The notes under the pieces: model-generated
What the model was told of the DNA's origin: nothing
The model's database searches: none
Seen by the model: the letters and a program-made list of their open reading frames with translations, nothing else
Assembly (NCBI GenBank): GCA_039179965.1
Contig: JBCDEC010000291.1
Location: forward strand, 1-5,130
Direction of reading: 5' to 3'
Length of the DNA stretch: 5,130 nucleotides
Source of the DNA: Marinibacterium sp039179965
GTDB lineage: Bacteria > Pseudomonadota > Alphaproteobacteria > Rhodobacterales > Rhodobacteraceae
Shown: positions 1-5,130 of the stretch, in pieces
Layout: each line of letters starts with the position of its first letter
Numbering within the stretch: position 1 is the stretch's first letter
Position numbers and translations under genes: made by a program

Positions 1-611
1 CGCCGGTCTTCCAGTGTGTCGCTTACAAATCCGTAGAGCGCTTCGGCAGAGGCCTCGACATCGTCATGGTTGACATAAGGCGCAACCAGGCAATTGCTCA
101 GCGAGTAGACATGGCCAGCGAACCAGCTGCTGTCTTCCGTTTTCAGACCGAGCACCTCGGCAATCATTTCCGCGGGAATCCGAGACGCACACAGCGCCAG
201 AAAGTCAAAGGATTCGCCTCGCGGCAGCTCGGATACGATCTGATCCGCGACGGCGCGAACGCGGGCCCGTTTCTGTCGCAGGACCGGATGGGCAAAAACC
301 CGGGCAAAGGCGCCGCGACGGTGTTTGTGATCTTCTCCGTTGGTCATCAACATGAACGTTTTCAGGAACGTCCGGCAGCGACCCTCCGGGATGCCCATGA
401 TGTCGCAAAACTGCTCACCCGGAATCTGGATCAGTGTGGGGTCGTTGGACAGGCGCCGCACATCTTCAATCCGAAGCGCGGTGACCCGGGACGGCAGAAG
501 GCGCACCAACGGTGTGGCCTGGCGCAGCGCATCGATATCTTCAGCCGTTAACTTTACGAACTCTTCAATAGGGACAACCGGGATACCGTCCTCTCCGATA
601 TTCAGGTGCAT
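1..611 (-). CDS. Cytochrome P450, N-terminal half (cut by window edge)
   Basis: Reading from the ATG at 611 gives 203 open codons that run off the window with no stop. The protein begins MHLNIGEDGIPVVPIEEF. The family call rests on three stretches in the expected order: P34-LVRLLP followed by RIEDVRRLSNDP (residues 47-58); GIPEGRCRTFLKTFMLMTNG (73-92); and EDHKHRRGAFARVFAHPVL, the C-helix H-x-x-x-R type motif that contacts a haem propionate in bacterial P450s. H95 sits at the usual depth for a roughly 400-residue soluble bacterial P450, which supports the 611 start. That start also has GAGG seven bases upstream. An in-frame ATG at 701 would add 30 residues, with GAGG only two bases before it; an in-frame TGA lies just upstream of 701. 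The I-helix and the haem-thiolate cysteine lie outside the window, so substrate and catalytic integrity cannot be judged. Family sure; function unknown, probably oxidative tailoring. Confidence 0.88.
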   Translation of the reverse strand, partial: MHLNIGEDGIPVVPIEEFVKLTAEDIDALRQATPLVRLLPSRVTALRIEDVRRLSNDPTLIQIPGEQFCDIMGIPEGRCRTFLKTFMLMTNGEDHKHRRGAFARVFAHPVLRQKRARVRAVADQIVSELPRGESFDFLALCASRIPAEMIAEVLGLKTEDSSWFAGHVYSLSNCLVAPYVNHDDVEASAEALYGFVSDTLEDR

Positions 612-679
612 GGGATAGCCTCGCTTGTTGGTTGCGTGGTCGAACCGGGGCAATTCCCATTGCCGCCAGGTCTTTGCAG

Positions 680-693
680 CGGTCGTGCGACCG
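680..693. promoter_or_regulatory. Dyad CGGTCG-TG-CGACCG upstream of P450
   Basis: Six-base perfect arms are separated by two bases, and the whole is flanked by direct copies of TGCAGC (675-680, sharing one base with the left arm, and 694-699). It lies about 70 bases upstream of the preferred P450 start, where it could be a repressor operator or a leader hairpin. If the P450 starts at 701 instead, it lies within codons 3-8 and is probably not an operator. Short GC-rich dyads arise readily by chance. Confidence 0.3.
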
Positions 694-726
694 TGCAGCA
701 TTACCTCGCGTCAATCAACCGGGACC

Positions 727-742
727 TGTGACTTCCGTCACA
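727..742. promoter_or_regulatory. CRP/FNR-family binding site candidate
   Basis: TGTGACTTCCGTCACA is a perfect inverted repeat matching TGTGA-N6-TCACA, the classical consensus of CRP (cAMP receptor protein) and close relatives. It lies about 115 bases upstream of the preferred P450 ATG, or about 25 bases upstream of the alternative ATG at 701. The nearest start downstream on the minus strand is the P450, so that is the likely target. CRP itself, a CRP/FNR paralogue or another regulator with the same recognition helix could bind. The sequence match is exact; activity is inferred. Confidence 0.6.
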
Positions 743-779
743 CGCCTGGCCTGACCGGGAAGCGGTGCAGCCCATGCGG

Positions 780-809
780 CCGGGCGGGGCGATGGACCGC
801 CGCGCCCGG
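780..809 (-). terminator. GC-rich nested hairpin downstream of LnmK-like gene
   Basis: On the plus strand, CCGGGCG (780-786) pairs with CGCCCGG (803-809). After a single mismatch (787/802), GGCG (788-791) pairs with CGCC (798-801) around a six-base loop. This gives 11 GC-rich base pairs about 50 bases past the LnmK-like stop codon. No T-tract follows on the minus strand, so it is not a canonical intrinsic terminator. It may pause RNA polymerase, mark a 3' end, or protect the message from exonucleases. Its right arm overlaps the first 14-bp repeat. Confidence 0.4.
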
Positions 810-857
810 TCTGATGCGCCCGGTCAGATGCGCCTTGTGCGATGCGCCTTGTGCGAT
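802..857. repeat. Four tandem copies of a 14-bp repeat
   Basis: The plus-strand units are GCGCCCGGTCTGAT (802-815), GCGCCCGGTCAGAT (816-829), GCGCCTTGTGCGAT (830-843) and an identical GCGCCTTGTGCGAT (844-857). They form two pairs of sister copies: the first pair differs at one base and the second pair is identical. The array ends three bases before the stop codon of the LnmK-like gene. The 14-bp period is neither a codon multiple nor a whole number of helical turns. It could come from replication slippage or be a protein-binding array or 3'-UTR element. Confidence 0.85.
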
Positions 858-859
858 GT

Positions 860-1699
860 TTACTCCAGCCCGTAGATGCTCTCGCCACACGCGATCACAA
901 CACCGTCGCTGGCGCGTCTGGCATGGCTTTGCACCACCACGGACGGTGTCGGGGAAAACGCCTGAACGCTGGCACGGACGACAAACCCCAACGTATCACC
1001 CGCATCGATGTTGCCGAAGAAATGCAGGCGACGGTTGCGCATTGGGTATGCGGCGACAAGTTCCGGAACGGCGTTCGTCTCTGCGCGGGCAACCATGTCG
1101 TGGATGCTGGCGAAATACACCAGACCCACGCCGTTCAAATGCGCATCGGCGTCGATATCAAAAGACAGATGCGGCGGGCTGGTGTCCGCTGCAGCGCGGT
1201 CGCGGTCGCGTTTGCCAAGGGTTCGCATCAAGCTCGCCCGCCGGGCCGTTTCTGCAGTGCGGTCCACGTCAAAGCAGTCTTCCAGATCGGCGGCTTCAAT
1301 GGTCGCGTTTTTCTGACCGTTGCGGCGCGCAAAGCTGGTGACGATCTCTGCGATGAGCGATTTGCCCTCGGCCCTGAGATCGAGCTGACTGCGCCAGCCG
1401 TTCTTCGCCGTCGGGCGCTCGACCATGTAAAGCGTGCACAGATCGTCTTCACGAAAGGAATTGGCATCTCCTCTGGTGCTGCAGGCGACCACCGAGGCCA
1501 GAACCCGGGCACCGGACTTGTCACGGAACTCTGATGGATTGACTCCCATTTGCATGGCAATGGAGGTCCAGTGGCGATGGCAGGCTTCGCGCAACAGCCA
1601 TGACTGACGAACCCCCTTTGCGCTCATGTGCGGCATGCCCAGGCGAAACTGGTCTGTGTGATGGGCAGCGAAAGCCTTGTCGACGTCTTGGAATTTCAT
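860..1699 (-). CDS. LnmK-like (Pnap_2097-type) acyltransferase/decarboxylase, double hot-dog
   Basis: The protein has 279 residues from the ATG at 1699; an in-frame GTG at 1711 would add four. Near the N-terminus it reads RLGMPHMSAKGVRQSWLLREACHRHW (residues 19-44), the signature I associate with the LnmK / Pnap_2097 biosynthetic family. The C-terminal half has NGVGLVYFASIHDMVARAE (189-207) and RRLHFFGNIDAGDTLGF (223-239), typical of a hot-dog central helix and the strand after it. Two hot-dog halves (about 10-130 and 175-279) and the overall length fit the family. LnmK, from leinamycin biosynthesis, transfers methylmalonyl from CoA to a carrier protein and decarboxylates it to a propionyl starter. 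Whether this protein keeps both activities or the same substrate cannot be told. There is no signal peptide, so it should be cytosolic. It lies alone between two structured gaps. The ribosome-binding site is weak (GAG four bases before the ATG). Family likely, reaction uncertain. Confidence 0.72.
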   Translation of the reverse strand: MKFQDVDKAFAAHHTDQFRLGMPHMSAKGVRQSWLLREACHRHWTSIAMQMGVNPSEFRDKSGARVLASVVACSTRGDANSFREDDLCTLYMVERPTAKNGWRSQLDLRAEGKSLIAEIVTSFARRNGQKNATIEAADLEDCFDVDRTAETARRASLMRTLGKRDRDRAAADTSPPHLSFDIDADAHLNGVGLVYFASIHDMVARAETNAVPELVAAYPMRNRRLHFFGNIDAGDTLGFVVRASVQAFSPTPSVVVQSHARRASDGVVIACGESIYGLE

Positions 1700-1764
1700 G
1701 TCACTCAACACTCACTAATGGTTACAGTTCTGATGTCGCAACCTCACGACGGAGCGCCCGAGTG

Positions 1765-1780
1765 CACGCGGATTCGCGTG
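1765..1780. promoter_or_regulatory. Dyad CACGCG-GATT-CGCGTG upstream of LnmK-like gene
   Basis: Perfect six-base arms flank a four-base spacer, 65 bases upstream of the preferred ATG. This is a plausible operator position. The same 6-4-6 geometry occurs in the CRP-type site upstream of the P450, but the sequence differs. I recognise no specific regulator. Confidence 0.35.
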
Positions 1781-1901
1781 AGCCTCAATCTGCGCCGCGC
1801 GGGATGACGACGCGGTCAGGCTCGCACCGCGCCATCCAAACAGGCGTCAAAGTGGCGTGAATCCCCGCGAAAAAGCGCGCGTGACTGTCGAAAAGAGCGC
1901 T

Positions 1902-1954
1902 AAAAATCAGGCCACAAACCGCGCGACCCAGAGATTTGGCCGCGCGACAGGCCT
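1902..1954 (-). terminator. Intrinsic terminator after the S8 protease gene
   Basis: On the minus strand, 13 to 65 bases past the protease stop, GCGCGGCC (1945-1938) pairs with GGTCGCGC (1928-1921) with one G-U pair and a nine-base loop. An outer AGGCC (1954-1950) pairs with GGCCT (1913-1909). A TTTTT run (1906-1902) follows two bases later. Stem plus T-run is the expected architecture. Weak points are unpaired bases between the inner and outer stems and a short T-run. Confidence 0.55.
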
Positions 1955-1966
1955 ATTCGCAACCGG

Positions 1967-3895
1967 CTACCCGTCGTCCGGCAGCGGCAGGACCTCATCA
2001 CCCAGTCGCCGGTCCGCCTGTGCCGGGTCCGTTGACTTAAACGCATGGTCCTCAAGCAGAGCGCGCAGCACGCGCGGGGCGGCGACGCTGGTCCCGTTCA
2101 TCATGTGCCGCGTCCCACTCGCGGCGCCGGCAGCCGCAACTCCGGGACGCAGGATAGACCGGTCGGCAACGGCGCTGCAGGCGATTTTTTCATTGGGTCC
2201 GAACGTGCTGCCCGCGGGCAGTGGAGCAGACGAATAGGGCGCCGGAAAGGGTCCGGGCCGTGTCGTCGTGGAGTCGCCCACCGCTGCGCCCACGCAAATC
2301 ACGTGATCCCGGCGACCTGTGGCCAGCGCATTCATCATGCCGGCCCGGCGCAGGCCGGACCGCGGCGGCACCGGATCGGTTTGCACCAACGCGCCGCGTT
2401 CGTCGCGCTGTGGCATGGTCGGGTCGTCCAGGTAGCTCTGTCGCCCGGTGTCGCCAAAGCCGGGTACCACGTCATCGCGCATCACCCAGGCTGCCAGCTC
2501 GGCCCCGGGATCCATGCCAACCGTGACCGTCCAGCGCCCCGGCGGAGCGGGCGCGCGTCCGGATTGACCCGGATCAGTGGGCGCCAGGATGATCGAGAGC
2601 CGCAGACCCTTTTGCCCGCCCTTGTCGTCCTGAAACTCGCCGGGCTGGCTGAGGCTCACGCGTCCGACCACATCGTCGCCGGCGTGGATCCAGCCCACGG
2701 CAGTTTTTGAGAAATCCTCGCTGATCCGGCGGCCGTCCGGTGCTGCCAGTTCAAGACCCAGAAAGCCCAGACTTTCGCCTTGGGGCAGGGCAATCCAGAT
2801 GTCGAGCATGTTCGCGGAGGGATCGCCGGGCTGGAGGCGCCAGTGGAACTGCGCTTCGCCGCCCTGAGGCGGGATGGTCCTGACCGCATGCCCCTGCGAC
2901 AGGTTCCTGTTCCCGGCGGCCATCAGTACGGTGACCGGGCCGCCGCCCAGGTCCCTGTGGGTGTCGATCAGCCCGTCGAGCGCGCGTTCCAATATATGCC
3001 GGCCGCTGCGGGGCCCGCCGCTCAGCGCGAGGCTGAAGTTGAGCAGCGTCGGGGCAGAACCTGCCGACTCCCGAACCTGGCTTAGAATGAAGTCCACACC
3101 CAAAAGGAAGCAGATCCCCAGGAAAGCACCGGTGGTTTCGCGGGCAACTATGGGCGGCAGGTTCACGGCAAAGATCGCAGGCGCTGACGCGCGGTCCTCG
3201 CCAGAGGCGCCGGTCGCGAGATCCAGGACATGTGTGCCGTGGCTTGCCGCGCGCGCCAGCGGGTTGTGACCGCCACCGCCAAAATCGATCTGCTCGAGTG
3301 CCCTCAGGATCTGTTCCTCGTCATCACCGGCGTCTTCGATTGCCTGATCGATCTCGGAAGCGGTCCATACGCGGCCAAACGGCATGACGCCCGCGGGCTC
3401 GGGACGCCCGGCCTGATCCCACAATCGGGCAATCCGCGTTGTCTTGTCGGAGGCGCGGAACCGGTGATGTGCCATGTTGATCGCATAGTCGATAATACCA
3501 ACCACGGGCGGACCGCCCCGCTTGATGGCCTGATTGTCCCGGCTTTTGAACAGAGTCAGATCCGGCCGAATGGCTTCGGGCGTCACAGGCAGCAGGAAAA
3601 ATCGCGGGTCCCAGTCCACATGCTGCGAGGCGACGAAATCCGCCATCTTTTTCAGATCAAGACCCTCGCCCGAAGCGGCCTCCGGCAGTTCCCAGACGCG
3701 GCTGCGACCGTCTCGTATGCTCTCGATGGGCCGCTGGTCGTCGATGACCGCCACATGGCGAAAGCTGGTCTTTGAGTCCGGCCGGTCCTTCAGGATCGTC
3801 GTGAAGTCGCGCCCTATCCCGGCAATCCAGGCGGTCATCGGATCGAAGTCAGGACTGTCTTGCGGGGCGTCTTTCAGTTCCAGTCTCACCGCCAT
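1967..3895 (-). CDS. Subtilisin-family (S8) serine protease with large internal insertion
   Basis: The protein has 642 residues. The triad is complete: Asp136 in VVGIIDYAIN, His219 in SHGTHV, Ser603 in MNGTSVAAP. Asn329 in LMAAGNRN is the oxyanion residue. Oddities: the Asp motif is D-Y-A rather than D-S/T-G. About 130 residues precede the catalytic Asp, with no resemblance I can see to the usual inhibitor propeptide. About 270 residues separate Asn329 from Ser603, and residues 345-465 look beta-rich, suggesting an inserted domain. There is no signal peptide, anchor or secretion repeat, so it is probably cytosolic. I chose the ATG at 3895 because AGGAGG lies ten bases upstream. A GTG at 3916 would add seven residues, but this Shine-Dalgarno sequence would then lie inside the gene. 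The ATG overlaps the end of the PAP2 gene by ten bases, implying translational coupling. Protease certain; substrate unknown, perhaps a co-encoded protein or peptide. Confidence 0.92.
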   Translation of the reverse strand: MAVRLELKDAPQDSPDFDPMTAWIAGIGRDFTTILKDRPDSKTSFRHVAVIDDQRPIESIRDGRSRVWELPEAASGEGLDLKKMADFVASQHVDWDPRFFLLPVTPEAIRPDLTLFKSRDNQAIKRGGPPVVGIIDYAINMAHHRFRASDKTTRIARLWDQAGRPEPAGVMPFGRVWTASEIDQAIEDAGDDEEQILRALEQIDFGGGGHNPLARAASHGTHVLDLATGASGEDRASAPAIFAVNLPPIVARETTGAFLGICFLLGVDFILSQVRESAGSAPTLLNFSLALSGGPRSGRHILERALDGLIDTHRDLGGGPVTVLMAAGNRNLSQGHAVRTIPPQGGEAQFHWRLQPGDPSANMLDIWIALPQGESLGFLGLELAAPDGRRISEDFSKTAVGWIHAGDDVVGRVSLSQPGEFQDDKGGQKGLRLSIILAPTDPGQSGRAPAPPGRWTVTVGMDPGAELAAWVMRDDVVPGFGDTGRQSYLDDPTMPQRDERGALVQTDPVPPRSGLRRAGMMNALATGRRDHVICVGAAVGDSTTTRPGPFPAPYSSAPLPAGSTFGPNEKIACSAVADRSILRPGVAAAGAASGTRHMMNGTSVAAPRVLRALLEDHAFKSTDPAQADRRLGDEVLPLPDDG

Positions 3896-4986
3896 TCTGC
3901 CTGCGCCTCCTGCCACAGCCAGCCCATCATCGCCATGGCGGTCACTGTCACCGACCCATTGTCAAAGTTGACGAGATCATTGGCCGCCACCGGAGTTGCA
4001 CCGTCAAAGACCTGGGCTGCGAAAAAGTCGGTCGCCCCGATGCCTGGCCCCTCGAAGCGGGTGTTCTTCGCCGGCGCCGAGGTCTCGGGGGTTGCCATGG
4101 CGGCCACCGCCCCGGCAATGGTGTAGCCCAGAACCGCACCGGCAAAACTGTCGGCGGGGAAGTGTAGGCCGGCGACGGTCCTGTTGACCGCAATCCGCGC
4201 GGCCTGTCGGAACAACATGGCATCAACCCCTTGGGCTTTGGACCGGGTCGGAACCAACTGGCGGAGCGTCTCGGCAAGCGCAAAGGCTTCGGTTGCATGT
4301 CCGCTGGGCAAGGCGCCATGTCCCGGCATCGCAATCATCGGCTGGATCTGAGCGGAAAAGGCATCTGGTCTGCGGCAAGCCAAGGCATGTTTGCAACGCT
4401 GAGCGACACAGGCCGCCACGGTCTGAACCAGCGAAAGCAACTCGAAGGTCTTGGCCATCCGTCCTGCATTCATCGGCAGCAGCGAGGCGAAATACGCCGT
4501 GGTCCCGCCGATCTGATCGAGAATTTCCTGCGCCCGGTCGCCCCGAAGATCCGAATAGTCATGAACCAACGCGGTCTGCGCGAGGAAATCCTGCGCGGTC
4601 GGACGCACCAGCGTGCAGAGGCGCGCGCCCTCCAGATCAATGGCGATGGCCTCCGGCGATTGCGCATAAGAAAAGTTGGACAGAATCTCGGACAGAAGAC
4701 ACATCTGCCTGGACCAGTCCGGCCAGTGTGACAGGTTGCCGGGCTCATGTGTTTTCAAAGCCCAGTCCCCTTGTCCCGCAGGTTGCTGCGGCACGACGGG
4801 ATCAATCCAAGGTCCGACAATCCCGTCCCGCGCGGTCATCAATCCAACAGGTGTGGCGATGTCGCCGGTGCCTTGTGTGGATTGGGTCGATTGCGTGGAT
4901 TGCGTGGATTGGGTCGACTGTGTCGACTGGGTGGACTGCGTCGATTGCGTGGACTGGGTGGATTGCGACAGCGATGAAATTGGCAT
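3886..4986 (-). CDS. PAP2 / vanadium haloperoxidase superfamily protein with N-terminal STQ repeats
   Basis: The protein has 366 residues. All three motifs of the superfamily are present in order: K199-HALACR-RP (KX6RP), P227-SGH with H230, and R269-TVAGL-H275-FPA-D279 (RX5HX3D, with Asn instead of the usual Ser before the Arg). In PAP2 phosphatases these bind phosphate and form a phosphohistidine; in vanadium haloperoxidases the same residues hold vanadate. The motifs cannot decide between lipid/acid phosphatase and haloperoxidase. Residues 9-38 are ten Ser-Thr-Gln repeats, probably an extended flexible tail. The core has no clear run of the six membrane helices of lipid phosphatases and there is no signal peptide, which favours a soluble enzyme. 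About 65 residues follow the core after an Ala/Pro-rich linker. GGGAGG lies four bases before the ATG. The preceding gene stops 15 bases upstream and the S8 gene overlaps the 3' end, so it sits mid-operon. Superfamily certain, reaction open. Confidence 0.9.
   Translation of the reverse strand: MPISSLSQSTQSTQSTQSTQSTQSTQSTQSTQSTQSTQGTGDIATPVGLMTARDGIVGPWIDPVVPQQPAGQGDWALKTHEPGNLSHWPDWSRQMCLLSEILSNFSYAQSPEAIAIDLEGARLCTLVRPTAQDFLAQTALVHDYSDLRGDRAQEILDQIGGTTAYFASLLPMNAGRMAKTFELLSLVQTVAACVAQRCKHALACRRPDAFSAQIQPMIAMPGHGALPSGHATEAFALAETLRQLVPTRSKAQGVDAMLFRQAARIAVNRTVAGLHFPADSFAGAVLGYTIAGAVAAMATPETSAPAKNTRFEGPGIGATDFFAAQVFDGATPVAANDLVNFDNGSVTVTAMAMMGWLWQEAQAEWR
3906..3911 (-). promoter_or_regulatory. 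Ribosome-binding site deciding the S8 protease start
   Basis: AGGAGG on the minus strand lies inside the end of the PAP2 gene, ten bases before the ATG at 3895 and just downstream of the competing GTG at 3916. It therefore favours the ATG and a 10-bp stop-start overlap. Confidence 0.6.
4873..4962 (-). repeat. Ten 9-bp repeats encoding (Ser-Thr-Gln)x10
   Basis: Ten uninterrupted 9-base units encode STQ on the minus strand, codons 9-38 of the PAP2-family gene. The units vary only as TCC/TCG, ACA/ACC/ACG and CAA/CAG, so every difference between copies is synonymous in this frame. The same changes would alter amino acids in plus-strand frames (for example W/C). This confirms the reading frame and points to selection for the tripeptide rather than very recent slippage. 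Confidence 0.95.
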
Positions 4987-4990
4987 GAAA

Positions 4991-4996
4991 CCTCCC
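4991..4996 (-). promoter_or_regulatory. Ribosome-binding site of the PAP2-family gene
   Basis: GGGAGG on the minus strand lies four bases before the ATG and within the 15-bp gap after the upstream stop codon. It is the strongest Shine-Dalgarno sequence in the window and supports starting the protein ahead of the STQ repeats. Confidence 0.75.
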
Positions 4997-5001
4997 TCGG
5001 T

Positions 5002-5130
5002 CTAACTGGGCACGCCCGCCGCGCGCATGGCATCTGCCCAACTTGCGGCAACGCCCGTGTGACGGGCCGCGTGATTTTCCAGATAGGCGCTGACGCTCAT
5101 GTCCGGCGCCAGGCGCATGAGCACATCAAC
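5002..5130 (-). CDS. C-terminal 42 codons of an unidentified upstream gene
   Basis: An open frame enters from the right edge and ends at TAG (5004-5002). The visible residues run from VDVLMRLAPDMSVSAYLENH to WADAMRAAGVPS and look like an amphipathic, probably helical tail. It is in line with the PAP2-family gene and stops 15 bases before its ATG, so the two are almost certainly co-transcribed. The fragment is too short for me to assign a family. Third codon positions are GC-rich like those of its neighbours, which supports real coding. Confidence 0.6.
   Translation of the reverse strand, partial: VDVLMRLAPDMSVSAYLENHAARHTGVAASWADAMRAAGVPS

Larger units (their letters stand above)
612..859. 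other. Structured intergenic region between LnmK-like gene and P450
   Basis: No convincing gene lies here; plus-strand open frames across it also run through the antisense of the flanking genes and resemble no protein family I know. In the direction of transcription it holds four 14-bp tandem repeats, a nested GC-rich hairpin, a perfect CRP-type palindrome (727-742), a shorter dyad (680-693) and the P450 ribosome-binding site. The CRP-type site suggests that the P450 has its own promoter rather than depending only on read-through. I could not find a clear -35/-10 pair. Confidence 0.6.
1712..1966. other. Intergenic region between S8 protease gene and LnmK-like gene
   Basis: No gene is supported here. 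Next to the protease stop codon lies a probable terminator (1902-1954). Two A-rich, GCGC-ended direct repeats follow (CGAAAAAGCGC at 1868-1878 and CGAAAAGAGCGC at 1889-1900), starting 21 bases apart. A 16-bp dyad (1765-1780) lies nearer the LnmK-like start. A promoter for the LnmK-like gene must lie here if the terminator works. TTGACG on the minus strand (1850-1845) is a possible -35, but no acceptable -10 sits 17 bases after it. Confidence 0.55.

Noticed and set aside
66..551. 161-residue plus-strand open frame
   Set aside because: It lies opposite the P450, whose family motifs are clear on the minus strand. The plus-strand product resembles nothing I know and has no good ribosome-binding site.
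625..1534. Long plus-strand open frames (625-1341 and 842-1534)
   Set aside because: They are Arg/Cys-rich or shuffled products typical of antisense frames in GC-rich DNA, and they overlap the LnmK-like gene.
1822..1850. Sigma-70 promoter for the LnmK-like gene starting from TTGACG
   Set aside because: The hexamer 17 bases downstream (GTGCGA) matches no position of TATAAT.
4873..4962. Possible CRISPR array or iteron origin
   Set aside because: The 9-bp units are contiguous with no spacers and encode a constant tripeptide in frame with a real gene.
4676..5005. Plus-strand frame encoding a WVD/CVD-rich repetitive protein across the 9-bp array
   Set aside because: It is the antisense of the STQ repeats. 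Differences between units are synonymous only on the minus strand, where PAP2 motifs follow in the same frame.
5053..5067. Hairpin GCCCGT-GTG-ACGGGC near the end of the partial upstream gene
   Set aside because: Six-base arms with small loops are expected by chance about once every few hundred bases. It lies inside coding sequence and has no T-tract.

Overview
The window is GC-rich with strongly GC-biased third codon positions. Together with compact minus-strand transcription, this suggests a high-GC proteobacterium, perhaps a marine alphaproteobacterium such as a Rhodobacterales member. That placement is inference; no marker gene is present. Every gene I can support lies on the minus strand, so transcription runs from high to low coordinates.

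Layout in the direction of transcription. (1) 5130-5002: the last 42 codons of an unidentified gene. (2) 4986-3886: a PAP2 / vanadium-haloperoxidase superfamily protein with ten perfect Ser-Thr-Gln repeats at its N-terminus. (3) 3895-1967: a 642-residue subtilisin-family (S8) serine protease without a visible signal peptide and with a large insertion before its catalytic serine. The first gap is 15 bp and the second junction is a 10-bp overlap, so genes 1-3 look like one translationally coupled operon. It ends at a probable intrinsic terminator (1902-1954). (4) 1699-860: an LnmK-like (Pnap_2097-type) double hot-dog acyltransferase/decarboxylase candidate. (5) 611 to beyond base 1: the N-terminal half of a cytochrome P450, cut by the window edge.

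The two gene-free stretches are short but structured. Bases 1712-1966 hold the terminator and a 16-bp dyad upstream of the LnmK-like gene. Bases 612-859 hold four tandem 14-bp repeats directly after the LnmK-like stop codon, a strong nested hairpin, a perfect TGTGA-N6-TCACA (CRP/FNR-type) palindrome, and a second dyad close to the P450 start.

An LnmK-like acyl-transfer enzyme, a P450, and a PAP2/haloperoxidase-type enzyme together resemble part of a specialised-metabolite locus. No carrier protein, ketosynthase or adenylation domain is visible, so this is a hypothesis. The least familiar unit is the coupled pair of STQ-repeat PAP2 protein and cytosolic-looking S8 protease, with a third partner cut off at the right edge.
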